From the NCBI RefSeq assembly GCF_020404745.1, contig NZ_JAIZAP010000008.1, forward strand, positions 1-64,000: 64,000 nt of DNA. The letters are read 5' to 3'. The translations under genes and the position numbers were made by a program. The stretch comes from Aquibacillus saliphilus (GTDB taxonomy: Bacteria > Bacillota > Bacilli > Bacillales > Amphibacillaceae). Shown piece by piece: positions 37,947 to 47,087 of the stretch (within the stretch, counting starts at the first letter, position 1; each line of letters starts with the position of its first letter). The notes under the pieces are model-generated. The model worked only from the letters and a program-made list of their open reading frames with translations. It did not search any database and had not been told where the DNA came from.

Positions 37947-39218
37947 ATGGATATTTTAGAAGATTTAAGTCAACGTGGATTGATCCAGCAAACCACAGAT
38001 GATGAGGGATTGAAAAAGCACCTGCAAGCAAATATTGTTACATTGTATTGTGGTTTTGACCCAACAGCTGATAGTCTTCACATAGGACATCTAGTGCCAG
38101 CTATGATGTTAAAAAGATTCCAAAGAGCCGGTCATCGTCCAATTGCACTAATTGGTGGTGGTACTGGGTTAATTGGTGATCCGAGTGGCCGTTCATCTGA
38201 GCGTTCACTTAATGAGCTCAGCGTTGTCCAAGGTTACAGTGAAAAAATTAAACACCAACTGGCAAATATTTTAGAGTTTGATCAGGGAGAAAATGCTGCT
38301 GTTGCAAGGAACAATTACGAATGGTTGTCAACTACAACCATTATTGAATTGCTACGGGACACGGGAAAACATTTTAGCATTAATTACATGTTGGCTAAAG
38401 ATTCGGTGGAATCCCGTTTGGAAAATGGAATATCCTTTACAGAGTTTAGCTACATGATTCTACAATCGTTAGATTTCTTAAAATTATATGAAAAAGAAGG
38501 TTGTACCTTGCAAATTGGTGGAAGTGACCAATGGGGAAATATTACTGCGGGAATGGAGTTAATTCGTCGAACAAAAAGTGATAGAGAAGAGGAAGCTAAG
38601 GCATTTGGTCTTACAGTTCCATTAATAACAAAAGCAGATGGAACTAAATTCGGCAAAACATCTGGTGGAGCAATTTGGCTTGATGGAAAGAAAACTACAC
38701 CATATGAATTTTACCAATTCTGGATTAATACTGATGATCGAGATGTTATCAAATTTATTAAGTACTTCACATTTTTAAGTCATTCTGAAATTGACGAGCT
38801 TCATACCGAAATGGAAACCGCGCCAGAGAAACGTGTTGCTCATAGACGATTAGCAGAAGAAATGACTGAATTAATACATGGAAAAGAAGCGCTTTTACAA
38901 GCACAGAAAATAACAGAGGCATTATTTAGTGGAGATATTCAAACGTTAAATGGTGAAGAAATCGAACAAGGCTTTAAAGATGTACCTTCAATTACGTTTC
39001 CAAGAGAGGAAAAAGGTTTGATTGATGTTCTTGTAGAAGCGAAAATTTCTCCATCGAAACGTCAAGCGCGAGAAGACATTCAAAATGGAGCTGTTTATAT
39101 TAACGGTGATCGCAAAACAGAACTAGCCTATGTAATATCTGAAGAGAATCGAATCGATGATAAATTTACGATTATACGTAGAGGAAAGAAGAAGTATTTT
39201 CTTGTCCGGTTTAGCTGA
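37947..39218 (+). CDS. tyrS: Tyrosyl-tRNA synthetase
   Basis: 423 aa class I synthetase. The HIGH-like motif is DSLHIGHLVPAMMLKRF and the KMSKS-like motif KFGKT is in TKADGTKFGKTSGG. A C-terminal S4-like RNA-binding domain starts at about residue 350. An open frame runs upstream to 37764, but that part is the T-box leader. The SD TTAGGAGTG before the ATG at 37947 and the normal N-terminus MDILEDLSQRGLIQQ fix the start. Confidence 0.96.
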   Translation: MDILEDLSQRGLIQQTTDDEGLKKHLQANIVTLYCGFDPTADSLHIGHLVPAMMLKRFQRAGHRPIALIGGGTGLIGDPSGRSSERSLNELSVVQGYSEKIKHQLANILEFDQGENAAVARNNYEWLSTTTIIELLRDTGKHFSINYMLAKDSVESRLENGISFTEFSYMILQSLDFLKLYEKEGCTLQIGGSDQWGNITAGMELIRRTKSDREEEAKAFGLTVPLITKADGTKFGKTSGGAIWLDGKKTTPYEFYQFWINTDDRDVIKFIKYFTFLSHSEIDELHTEMETAPEKRVAHRRLAEEMTELIHGKEALLQAQKITEALFSGDIQTLNGEEIEQGFKDVPSITFPREEKGLIDVLVEAKISPSKRQAREDIQNGAVYINGDRKTELAYVISEENRIDDKFTIIRRGKKKYFLVRFS

Positions 39219-39225
39219 TAAAGGA

Positions 39226-39264
39226 AAAAAAGCACCGAATCTAGTAAAGATTCGGTGCTTTTTA
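39226..39264. terminator. Bidirectional terminator between tyrS and rpsD
   Basis: A perfect hairpin AGCACCGAATCT / AGATTCGGTGCT with a 5-base loop is flanked by A-runs and T-runs on both sides. Confidence 0.93.
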
Positions 39265-39281
39265 TATGGAAAATATAGAAA

Positions 39282-39884
39282 TTAACGAGAGTAGAATTCT
39301 ACAATAAGTGCTTCGTTAATTTCAGCTGGCATTTCTGAACGTTCTGGCAAACGAGTGTAAGTACCCTCAAGTTTTTCTTCATCAAAGCTAACATAATCAG
39401 GTGTGAAATTGTTAGCTTCAATGGCTTCTTTAATAATGCCAAGGTTTTGTGATTTTTCACGTAAACCAATAACTTGACCTGGTTTAACACGATATGATGA
39501 AATGTCAACACGACCACCATCAACAGTAACGTGACCATGTCCAACAAGCTGGCGAGCAGCTCTGCGAGTACGAGCTAATCCAAGACGGTAAACAAGGTTA
39601 TCTAAGCGAGATTCAAGAAGAATCATGAAGTTCTCACCATGAATACCTTTCATTTTTCCTGCTTGGTCGAACATGTTACGGAATTGACGTTCGTTAATTC
39701 CATACATGAAGCGAAGCTTCTGCTTCTCTTGTAATTGAAGACCATATTCTGATAACTTTCTGCGTTGATTTGGACCATGTTGTCCAGGAGCGTAAGGACG
39801 TTTTTCTAATTCCTTACCTGTTCCAGTTAAAGAAATACCAAGACGACGAGATTTTTTCCATACAGGACCTGTATAGCGTGACAT
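39282..39884 (-). CDS. rpsD: 30S ribosomal protein S4
   Basis: 200 aa. [20 protein letters not shown] is the standard Bacillus S4 start, and the S4 RNA-binding domain (about residues 90-150) reads [20 protein letters not shown]. Primary 16S-binding protein that nucleates 30S assembly. The frame is open to 39968, but AAGGAAG is correctly spaced only for the ATG at 39884. A long untranslated leader precedes it. Confidence 0.97.
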   Translation of the reverse strand: MSRYTGPVWKKSRRLGISLTGTGKELEKRPYAPGQHGPNQRRKLSEYGLQLQEKQKLRFMYGINERQFRNMFDQAGKMKGIHGENFMILLESRLDNLVYRLGLARTRRAARQLVGHGHVTVDGGRVDISSYRVKPGQVIGLREKSQNLGIIKEAIEANNFTPDYVSFDEEKLEGTYTRLPERSEMPAEINEALIVEFYSR

Positions 39885-40061
39885 GTACATCTTCCTTTTT
39901 ATATTAGATTTGCATAAAAAAAGACAGAGTGTTCCTTGATCGCTAGCCATTTTATTTTCATGTACCATCGCTCCAGCAGCAGAGAGTTACACGATACACC
40001 TCACCAGGAGGAATAAAATGAACCAGTCGGAGGTTCACATAGGCTACCTTTTATTTTACAC
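39885..40061 (-). promoter_or_regulatory. rpsD leader, probable S4 autoregulatory RNA
   Basis: About 177 untranslated bases lie between the promoter and the rpsD start. B. subtilis rpsD is autogenously controlled by S4 through its leader RNA. The leader here includes GAACCTCCGACTGGTTC (a small hairpin), a GC-rich block around CTGCTGCTGGAGCG, and a T7 run close to the start codon. I infer the same control; I did not model the pseudoknot. Confidence 0.65.
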
Positions 40062-40068
40062 AAAGAAT

Positions 40069-40097
40069 ATTATAATTTTTTTAGAGGTATAAGTCAA
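40069..40097 (-). promoter_or_regulatory. rpsD promoter
   Basis: On the minus strand TTGACT (40092-40097), a 17-base spacer and a perfect TATAAT (40069-40074) form a near-consensus sigma-A promoter facing rpsD. Confidence 0.88.
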
Positions 40098-40211
40098 TAC
40101 TTTATACTACTATCTTTTAAAAACTAAGTAAAAAGTACTATTTATATATGAAAGTAAAGCTATTTCGTATATAATTAATTAACAGTTATTCTAATTGATA
40201 GGTGAGATATT

Positions 40212-42104
40212 ATGCAAATTGAAGAATCATCATTTCAAAGTGATTTAAGAATTCTCTTTGTAGAGAAGTTTATGTGTAGTGTAAATGGATTTGATGGTAA
40301 CCTGGTTGCTGAAGTTTCTGAGCAAATAAAAGAATTACTGGAAGCTGATTGTGTAGCAATCTATTTGTACGATAGTTTTAATAACAATTTTAAGTTAGCT
40401 AGTGACCTTGAAAACCATCAAACTAATATAACACAGAATATACTAGTTAATATAGAAACACAGGTTATTTATACATCTGCCAATAAATTTACTATATTAG
40501 ATGGAAGTGAAGTTGTGAAGCGTACTTCAAAGATATCTACTTACTTACTCCCACTTCATGATGGAGATAATTTAATTGGGTATGTATTTGTGGCAATTGA
40601 TAACGAGAAAATAGCAGGTCAGCTTTATGAAAAATTTGAAGGAATTGCCATGGAGACATACAAACTTTTAAATGGTGTTGGTGAATATTCGAATACAATG
40701 GATAAAGCGAATAAGTATGAACTTTTATATCGTGTAACGACTAAATTCCATTCTTCAATAAACACAAATGATGTTTTGTCTGAAGTAATACACACATTAT
40801 CAAATGTGTATCCACGTTTTAAATATAGCCTATATTTATCACAAGATTATAAGAATGAACCAGAATCGGACTTACCGATAAAAGAATTAATTTATAATGA
40901 AGAGTTTGTAAATAAGTCAAGTGTACAAGCGTTTCTAACTGGAGAAGTAAAAGTAGAAACAGACGTATTTGGTGTCAAATCAAGACTGTTTGCGCCATTG
41001 AAAGGTAAACAGGGTGTTTATGGAGTTTTACAAATAAGTGCGCCTATGGCTCACTTATTTCCAGAGAGCGACGTTGAGTTTATAACGTTACTTGCAAATA
41101 CAGCAGGAAATGCTCTAGAAAATGCGCATTTATATCAACAATCAAAACAGTTAATAGCTGATTTAAAATTAATAAATGAAACATCACACAAACTGAATTC
41201 AAACCTCAGGCTTTCAGAGACTACTACTTTTATGAATAAACAAATCAGAGAATCTTTTGGTGCAGATGAAATTGGATTTCTGTTGTTCAAAGAAGACAGC
41301 CATGATTTATTAGAAGGAAGTACAAATTACTTTTTAGGTGATGAGGCTGGAATACTTCTTCAGACTATTATACCAATATTGAAAAATCATCAAGATTCGT
41401 TATTTATCGGAAGTTTTCCCAAAAAGTATCCGAATGTTAACATTCCCTACCAATCAGTGATGGCTATACCAATGATACAATCCCAACAGGTCAAGGGAGC
41501 CCTTATTGTACTTCATAGTCTACCTTATTTTTACTCATTTGAGACTTTTAAATTGATTCAATCATTAGTACATCACTCAACATTAGCTTTTGTTAATTCT
41601 ATGTTGCGCGAACAGCTAGAACAGCTAGTTATAACTGATTATCTAACAAAACTATATTCTAGAAAATATTTGGATGAAAAATTAAATGAGCACTTAGAAG
41701 TCGATAGTCAAGGTGCTTTCTTGTTAATCGATATAGATGACTTTAAGAGAATCAATGATACTTTTGGTCATGATGCTGGTGATGAGTTACTTATACAGGT
41801 TGCTAACATAATTGTAAGTAAGCTTGGGAAAAACGACTTCGCTGCAAGGTGGGGTGGTGAAGAGTTAGCGGTTTATTTACCTGAAGTAAGTTTAAATGAG
41901 GGAATGGATTTGGCCCTTCAATTAGTTAATCAAGTGGAAGAAAAAACAAAACCTAAAATAACTATTTCTATTGGAGTTTCTTACTGGAATAGTAATCAAC
42001 CGAATGAAAAACATCAAATTTTCGAACGAGCTGACGAAGCTTTATATAAAGCTAAAAATCAAGGTAAGAATTGTGTAGTAAGAGAAAAAACAAAACCCTT
42101 GTAA
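40212..42104 (+). CDS. ytrP: GAF-GGDEF protein YtrP
   Basis: 630 aa, no membrane segment. Repeated GAF-like sensor regions cover residues 1-460. The C-terminal diguanylate cyclase domain (about 470-628) starts TDYLTKLYSRKYLDEKL and has RWGGEELAVYLPE at the active site, so the signature is GGEEL instead of GG(D/E)EF. B. subtilis YtrP is a GGDEF protein in the same place. Whether the Leu variant still makes c-di-GMP cannot be read from sequence. Convergent with ytsP. Confidence 0.9.
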   Translation: MQIEESSFQSDLRILFVEKFMCSVNGFDGNLVAEVSEQIKELLEADCVAIYLYDSFNNNFKLASDLENHQTNITQNILVNIETQVIYTSANKFTILDGSEVVKRTSKISTYLLPLHDGDNLIGYVFVAIDNEKIAGQLYEKFEGIAMETYKLLNGVGEYSNTMDKANKYELLYRVTTKFHSSINTNDVLSEVIHTLSNVYPRFKYSLYLSQDYKNEPESDLPIKELIYNEEFVNKSSVQAFLTGEVKVETDVFGVKSRLFAPLKGKQGVYGVLQISAPMAHLFPESDVEFITLLANTAGNALENAHLYQQSKQLIADLKLINETSHKLNSNLRLSETTTFMNKQIRESFGADEIGFLLFKEDSHDLLEGSTNYFLGDEAGILLQTIIPILKNHQDSLFIGSFPKKYPNVNIPYQSVMAIPMIQSQQVKGALIVLHSLPYFYSFETFKLIQSLVHHSTLAFVNSMLREQLEQLVITDYLTKLYSRKYLDEKLNEHLEVDSQGAFLLIDIDDFKRINDTFGHDAGDELLIQVANIIVSKLGKNDFAARWGGEELAVYLPEVSLNEGMDLALQLVNQVEEKTKPKITISIGVSYWNSNQPNEKHQIFERADEALYKAKNQGKNCVVREKTKPL

Positions 42105-42161
42105 AAAAAGGGTCTTGTTTTTTAGGTTAATTATTTGTTAGTTATCGCATCCAAGTTTAAT

Positions 42162-42641
42162 TTATAAATTATTTTGAATAATTTCTGCGAATTTTTCTAG
42201 ATAATCTTGATCTACTTGATCGAACCGATTATTGATAGGGCTATCAATATCTAATACTCCAAATAAGTCACCATCATTATATAGTGGAATGACTATTTCA
42301 GATTTAGTTGCGGCATCACAAGCAATGTGGCCCGGGAACTGTTGAACGTCTGCAACTCGTTGTGTTTTCCCTTCTTTTATCGCTGTGCCACATACTCCTT
42401 TACCACTAACAATTCTGACACATGCAGGTAACCCTTGAAATGGACCTAGTACCAGTTCCTCTTCTTTCCAAAGATAAAATCCAACCCAATTAACTTCAGA
42501 TAAAAACTGGTTTAAAAGTGCTGATGCATTTGAAAGGTTAGCAATTTGATCCTTTTCGTCTTCTAGTAGTGCCTGTAGTTGTTTTAATAACAGGGTATAA
42601 TCTTTTTCTTTAGAACCTTGGTAGCTTTGAACTTGAAACAT
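42162..42641 (-). CDS. ytsP: Free methionine-(R)-sulfoxide reductase (GAF type, YtsP)
   Basis: 159 aa GAF-domain enzyme. The three redox cysteines of the fRMsr family are present: LPACVRI, GKGVCGTAI and GHIACDAATKSE. It reduces free Met-R-sulfoxide using thioredoxin. The C-terminal half IVIPLYNDGDLFGVLDIDSP is typical. SD AAGGAGG is clear on the minus strand before the ATG. Confidence 0.92.
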   Translation of the reverse strand: MFQVQSYQGSKEKDYTLLLKQLQALLEDEKDQIANLSNASALLNQFLSEVNWVGFYLWKEEELVLGPFQGLPACVRIVSGKGVCGTAIKEGKTQRVADVQQFPGHIACDAATKSEIVIPLYNDGDLFGVLDIDSPINNRFDQVDQDYLEKFAEIIQNNL

Positions 42642-42775
42642 TAGTGCTTCCTCCTTTAAAATATAAAGATTGATACTACTTGCATATTCGACAAATTGGT
42701 GCGTTATTTGACGAGAGAAAAATGCAGGACTCCGTACATCAATGTCGTAAAAAGTAATGTAAGGGGTTGAGTGTA

Positions 42776-43414
42776 ATGAAGAAGAATGAAACGAAACAAA
42801 AAGTAATGGCTGCTGCTTGCATGCTATTTTATGTTAAAGGATACCATGGTACATCAGTTCGTGATATTGCAAAAAAAGCTTCAGTTAATGTTTCATTAAT
42901 TAACTATTATTTTGCAAGTAAACAAGGGCTTTTAGAATCCGCTGTTGTTAATTACTATGAAGATTACATTGAACAGCTAGAATTTGTGTGCGAAGAAACG
43001 AAAAACATGTTAGCTGTTGAAAGATTAAAAAAACTGATTGAAGCTATTATACAGTATAAGCAAAACCAACATCAATTCTCTTGTTTTATTCAAAGAGAAT
43101 TATCTATTGATTCCGTTTTTGTGCGAGAAATGATGGTTACTTATTTAGCTAAAGAAAATCACATTATCAGCAGTTTATTTAATGCTGCTTTACAGCATAC
43201 TTCACACAGTACAATTGACAAAAAGTTTCTGTTGCTGCAGTTAAAAGGTCAATTAATCACCCCATACATGGCCCCGAATGAATGGAGAAATGAAATTACT
43301 TGGGATCAATCACATGATTTTTTTATAAAAAAGTACACACTTTCGATTCATAGGTGGATAGATTACTTAGCAGAAATTGAATATCATCAGATCAACAATG
43401 ATTCTAATAACTGA
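42776..43414 (+). CDS. refZ: TetR-family regulator RefZ (YttP-like)
   Basis: About 212 aa. The N-terminal TetR HTH includes GYHGTSVRDIAKKASVNVSL followed by INYYFASKQGLLESAV. Its position between ytsP and ezrA matches B. subtilis refZ, which binds near-origin sites and modulates FtsZ assembly during sporulation. The ATG at 42776 lies 9 bases after AAGGGG; a TTG at 42767 is too close to it. Confidence 0.87.
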   Translation: MKKNETKQKVMAAACMLFYVKGYHGTSVRDIAKKASVNVSLINYYFASKQGLLESAVVNYYEDYIEQLEFVCEETKNMLAVERLKKLIEAIIQYKQNQHQFSCFIQRELSIDSVFVREMMVTYLAKENHIISSLFNAALQHTSHSTIDKKFLLLQLKGQLITPYMAPNEWRNEITWDQSHDFFIKKYTLSIHRWIDYLAEIEYHQINNDSNN

Positions 43415-43627
43415 CCTAATTATCTTAATAGATGGAGAAACATTCCCTTTATCAATTATCAACATCTTATCTCTTGAGTTATCTCATTGTATGATGTCGA
43501 ATAAATAATTTATTTGAAAAATTTTAGCAAAAAATGGGTTGAACATGGTATCATAATAGTATTACTTAATTAGGACTATATTAGCAATATTTTTTTACAT
43601 AGATTGGCATCGGATAGGGGGATTAAT

Positions 43628-45319
43628 ATGGCCTATGTCATAGGATGTATTCTCGGTGTAATTGCACTAATTATTTTGGGATTAATTTTAAGAAAAAGAG
43701 TGTATGATGAGGTTGATCGGCTCGAGGGCTGGAAAATGGATATAATGAATAAAAATGTTACTTCGGAACTGGCTCGTGTTAAAAAATTAAACTTATCTGG
43801 AGAAACTCAGGAGAAATTCGAGTCTTGGAAGGAACGTTGGGATATTATTTTAACTAGGGAGCTTCCGGATATCGAGGAATACTTACTTGACGCAGAGGAA
43901 GCGTCGGATAAATTCCGTATTAGTGGAGCAAAAAAGAACCTACATATTGTCGAGGAAACATTAGTAGCGATTGAAAATAACATTGCTAAGATGTTTGAAG
44001 AACTCGATCAGTTAATTGATTCAGAGCAAAATAGCAGAGAAGAAGTTGATAACTTACAACCTAAAGTGGCAGGGCTAAGAAAGAAACTGATACAAAGCCG
44101 TCCGCAATATGGAAAAGCTGAGATTCGTTTTGATGTAGAAATTGATGAATTAGAACAACAGATAGCAAATTATTATCAAATGACTGAGTCAGGTAACTAC
44201 TTTGAGGCTCAACAGCTTGTTAGTGAGATGAAAGTTACTCTTAACTTTTTAGAAGAACAGATAGAAGAGTTTCCTATTGTATATAAAAAATGTAAACATG
44301 AACTACCTGTTCAAATTGACGATGTTTTGTTTGGGATTAAAGAAATGAAAGACGAAGGATTTAGGATAGAACATCTAGGCTTCGAGAAAGAGCTACGTAA
44401 TTTTCAAGAAAGTCTAGTCAAGAGTGTGGAACAGTTGGAGAAAGGCAGCTTAGCTGATGCCTATGAAATAATTTCACCAATTGAGGAAAGAATTACAGAA
44501 ATGTACCAATTGTTAGAAAAAGAGGCTGTTGCCAAGTCGTATGTTGCTAAAAAAGCACCAAGCTACCGCAAACTGTTAACAGAAGTCGATAATGATTTGA
44601 CTGATACTACTGATGAAGTGGTTCGTTTACAAGAAACTTATTATTTTGAAGATAATGATATGAAGATACATTTACATCTTGAAAATTGGATTAAACAAAT
44701 TAAAAAGGAACACGAAAAAATCGAAAAAAACGTTGAAGAGGAAAAGATTTCTCACTCAAACTTGCGAGAATTAATTGAAAATAGTTATAAACAATTATTA
44801 GAATTGCAAGATGCTCATGAAGAATTCAAAGAAAGAATTCATACCTTAAGAAAAGATGAGATAGAAGCTAAAGAAAAGGTATTTGAAATTAGAAATGAGC
44901 TTTTTGAAACAAATCGTAAGTTACAAAAAAGTAATATCCCAGGTGTCCCAAATTACATTTGGGATTTAATGGAAGAAGCTACTGCGAAAAGTGATTCAGT
45001 TGTGAAAAACCTTGAAAATCAACCACTTGATATTGGGAAAGTACAACATTCATTAGTGGAGGCAACTAAAGCAGTACAAACAATGACAAATCAAACAGAA
45101 CTACTGTTGGATCAAGCCAGATTAGTTGAGTTTGTTATTCAATATGCAAACAGATATAGAAGTCAACATGCTTTTTTAGCTGCTAAATTATATGAAGCAG
45201 AAGAATTGTTTAGAAAATTCGAGTATGAAAGTGCTTTAGAAGAAGCTTCAAACGCTTTGGAAGATATCGAACCAGGTGCTTTACGAAAACTTGAAGAATA
45301 TAGTGAAATACCTAGTTAG
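43628..45319 (+). CDS. ezrA: Septation ring formation regulator EzrA
   Basis: 563 aa, close to the family's usual length. One N-terminal TM (residues 2-22) with the body in the cytoplasm, followed by continuous spectrin-like coiled coils. It restrains FtsZ ring formation away from midcell and links division to PBP1 localisation. The C-terminal region carries YANRYRSQHAFLAAKLYEAE, typical of EzrA. AGGGGG before the ATG at 43628 sets the start. Confidence 0.94.
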   Translation: MAYVIGCILGVIALIILGLILRKRVYDEVDRLEGWKMDIMNKNVTSELARVKKLNLSGETQEKFESWKERWDIILTRELPDIEEYLLDAEEASDKFRISGAKKNLHIVEETLVAIENNIAKMFEELDQLIDSEQNSREEVDNLQPKVAGLRKKLIQSRPQYGKAEIRFDVEIDELEQQIANYYQMTESGNYFEAQQLVSEMKVTLNFLEEQIEEFPIVYKKCKHELPVQIDDVLFGIKEMKDEGFRIEHLGFEKELRNFQESLVKSVEQLEKGSLADAYEIISPIEERITEMYQLLEKEAVAKSYVAKKAPSYRKLLTEVDNDLTDTTDEVVRLQETYYFEDNDMKIHLHLENWIKQIKKEHEKIEKNVEEEKISHSNLRELIENSYKQLLELQDAHEEFKERIHTLRKDEIEAKEKVFEIRNELFETNRKLQKSNIPGVPNYIWDLMEEATAKSDSVVKNLENQPLDIGKVQHSLVEATKAVQTMTNQTELLLDQARLVEFVIQYANRYRSQHAFLAAKLYEAEELFRKFEYESALEEASNALEDIEPGALRKLEEYSEIPS

Positions 45320-45330
45320 GTGCTGAGATA

Positions 45331-45642
45331 ATGACAAAGTGGATAGTTACCTTATTTAGTTTTACTACGATTATCATTTGGGTAAGTGTTATATGGATAA
45401 TTGTTGCAACTCAGGTTGAAAAACCTTGGAGCAATCAGGCTGTTGCTGAGGGTTTACCAGTCAAGAAAGAATTAGTTGGATATAATAAGAAAGACTCTAT
45501 AGAAGTAGTTGATCGTAATCAGAACGATAGTTTAGACTTGGATAAAGAGCAAGCTATTTCTATTTCAGTTAATTCATTAAACGAGGTAGACAACGAGATA
45601 TCCATTGATGAAATATTAGCGGCATTAAATATAGAATACTAA
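45331..45642 (+). CDS. Small bitopic membrane protein between ezrA and nifZ
   Basis: 103 aa. One TM segment (residues 4-27, IVTLFSFTTIIIWVSVIWII) and an acidic outside tail of about 75 residues (DRNQNDSLDLDKEQ). It starts 11 bases after the ezrA stop with a GAG-type SD and ends before a terminator, so it is probably cotranscribed with ezrA. I do not recognise the family; a link to cell division is only suggested by position. Confidence 0.75.
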   Translation: MTKWIVTLFSFTTIIIWVSVIWIIVATQVEKPWSNQAVAEGLPVKKELVGYNKKDSIEVVDRNQNDSLDLDKEQAISISVNSLNEVDNEISIDEILAALNIEY

Positions 45643-45688
45643 CAATAATTGATTTTCTGTTTAGGTCTATTAATTTAAAAAGTATTCC

Positions 45689-45726
45689 GTCCCTTGTTAA
45701 TTCTATAGCAAGGGACTTATTTTTCT
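45689..45726 (+). terminator. Terminator of the ezrA transcription unit
   Basis: GTCCCTTG / CAAGGGAC (45689-45696 with 45709-45716) is followed by TTATTTTTCTT. Confidence 0.85.
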
Positions 45727-45767
45727 TATTTAAGAAATTATCGAATAACTGCTGAAGATAATTAATT

Positions 45768-45835
45768 TCTAAGTTGACCAAGTCAAGCCTCCGGCACCTA
45801 CTGCCGCCTGAGGCTTGACTTATTGCCCTAGGCTA
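45768..45835 (+). repeat. GC-rich palindromic interspersed repeat, copy 1
   Basis: AAGTCAAGCCTC (45780-45791) and GAGGCTTGACTT (45810-45821) form a perfect 12-bp stem. The loop contains CCGGCACCTACTGCCG. It is far more GC-rich than its surroundings. The core CCGGC(A/G)CCTAC and GCCTGAGG, with the upstream flank CTAAGTT..CCA, recur at 58746-58840. It looks like a small non-coding repeat, not a terminator, since no T-run follows. Confidence 0.7.
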
Positions 45836-45940
45836 ACAAGGAGCCCTTCCCTTTTCTTATTATTGGTTAGAAATCGTTTGAATTACATAAAACTTATGAT
45901 AAGATATTTTAATGCTAAAAAGTAACTGAGGAGTTTTGCT

Positions 45941-47080
45941 ATGATTTATTTAGATAATAGTGCTACCACTAAACCCTTCCCTGAGGTTTTGGATAGTTTT
46001 AAGCAAGTGACAGAAAAATATTATGGTAATCCGTCCTCTATTCATCGTTTTGGAGCAGATGCTGAACGCTTGTTATCGAAGGCCAGACAACAAGCTGCCC
46101 AGTTAATGCAAGTGCACGCGGAGGAAATTGTTTTTACTTCAGGTGGTACGGAGGGGAATAATGTTGCCATTAAGGGTATTGCTTTGGCACACCAGAATCG
46201 CGGGAAACATATTATTACATCTCAAATTGAACATCCATCTGTGTTTGAAGCATGTAGATCCTTGGAAGAATTGGGCTTTACTGTAACATACTTACCGGTT
46301 AATACAGATGGTGTGGTTGCAGCTTTGGATGTGAAGAGGGCTATTACCAAGGAAACAATTTTGATTAGTATTATGCACGTAAACAATGAATTAGGTTCAA
46401 TTCAACCAATTCAACAAATTGGAGAAATTGCAAAACAATATCCTAAATTATTCTTTCATGTTGACAATGTACAAGGTTTTGGGAAAATACCACAAAAGTT
46501 AGAAAACAGCGGTATAGATCTTTGCACAATTTCTGGTCACAAAATCCATGGATTAAAAGGCACTGGATTATTATATGTTAAAAAAAACACAAAGATATTC
46601 CCTTTATTTGATGGTGGTGGACAAGAAGGTAATTATCGCTCTGGAACAGAAAATGTAGCTGGTGCAGTTTCATTAGTAAAGGCTATGCGACTTATCTTGG
46701 ACAAACAATCTAGGGAAGTTGAAAATCTGACAGAACGCACAGCATTATTAATAAAAAAATTAGAGCAAATCAATACTGTTATTATAAACACACCTAATCA
46801 ACGTGCTCCACATATAGTCAACATATCTGTTCCGGACTACAAACCAGAGGTAATTATACATGCTCTGGGTGAGAAAGAAATATATATATCAACGAAGGCT
46901 GCTTGTTCTTCCAAAAAACCAGATGAAAGTGCAGTTCTCTCAGCTTGTGGTTTTAATAAAAACATTAGTGAATCCGCTTTAAGGATTAGCTTGAATTACC
47001 AAACTACAGAAAAAGAAATTGAATTGTTTTGTCAATCACTAACTGAAACTATACAACAATTAAGCGAAGTAATGGGGTAG
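45941..47080 (+). CDS. nifZ: Cysteine desulfurase NifZ
   Basis: 379 aa PLP enzyme of the NifS/IscS family. MIYLDNSATTKP start, TSGGTEGNNVAIKG, the PLP-lysine region SGHKIHGLKGTG and the catalytic cysteine in STKAACSSKKPDES. It pairs with ThiI, encoded 7 bases downstream, to donate sulfur for 4-thiouridine in tRNA, as described for B. subtilis NifZ. SD GAGGAG. Confidence 0.94.
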   Translation: MIYLDNSATTKPFPEVLDSFKQVTEKYYGNPSSIHRFGADAERLLSKARQQAAQLMQVHAEEIVFTSGGTEGNNVAIKGIALAHQNRGKHIITSQIEHPSVFEACRSLEELGFTVTYLPVNTDGVVAALDVKRAITKETILISIMHVNNELGSIQPIQQIGEIAKQYPKLFFHVDNVQGFGKIPQKLENSGIDLCTISGHKIHGLKGTGLLYVKKNTKIFPLFDGGGQEGNYRSGTENVAGAVSLVKAMRLILDKQSREVENLTERTALLIKKLEQINTVIINTPNQRAPHIVNISVPDYKPEVIIHALGEKEIYISTKAACSSKKPDESAVLSACGFNKNISESALRISLNYQTTEKEIELFCQSLTETIQQLSEVMG

Positions 47081-47087
47081 ATTAACT

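Noticed and set aside
45780-45821. Terminator for the ezrA unit
   Set aside because: The palindrome lacks a T-run, a proper terminator is present at 45689-45726, and the sequence recurs at 58746.
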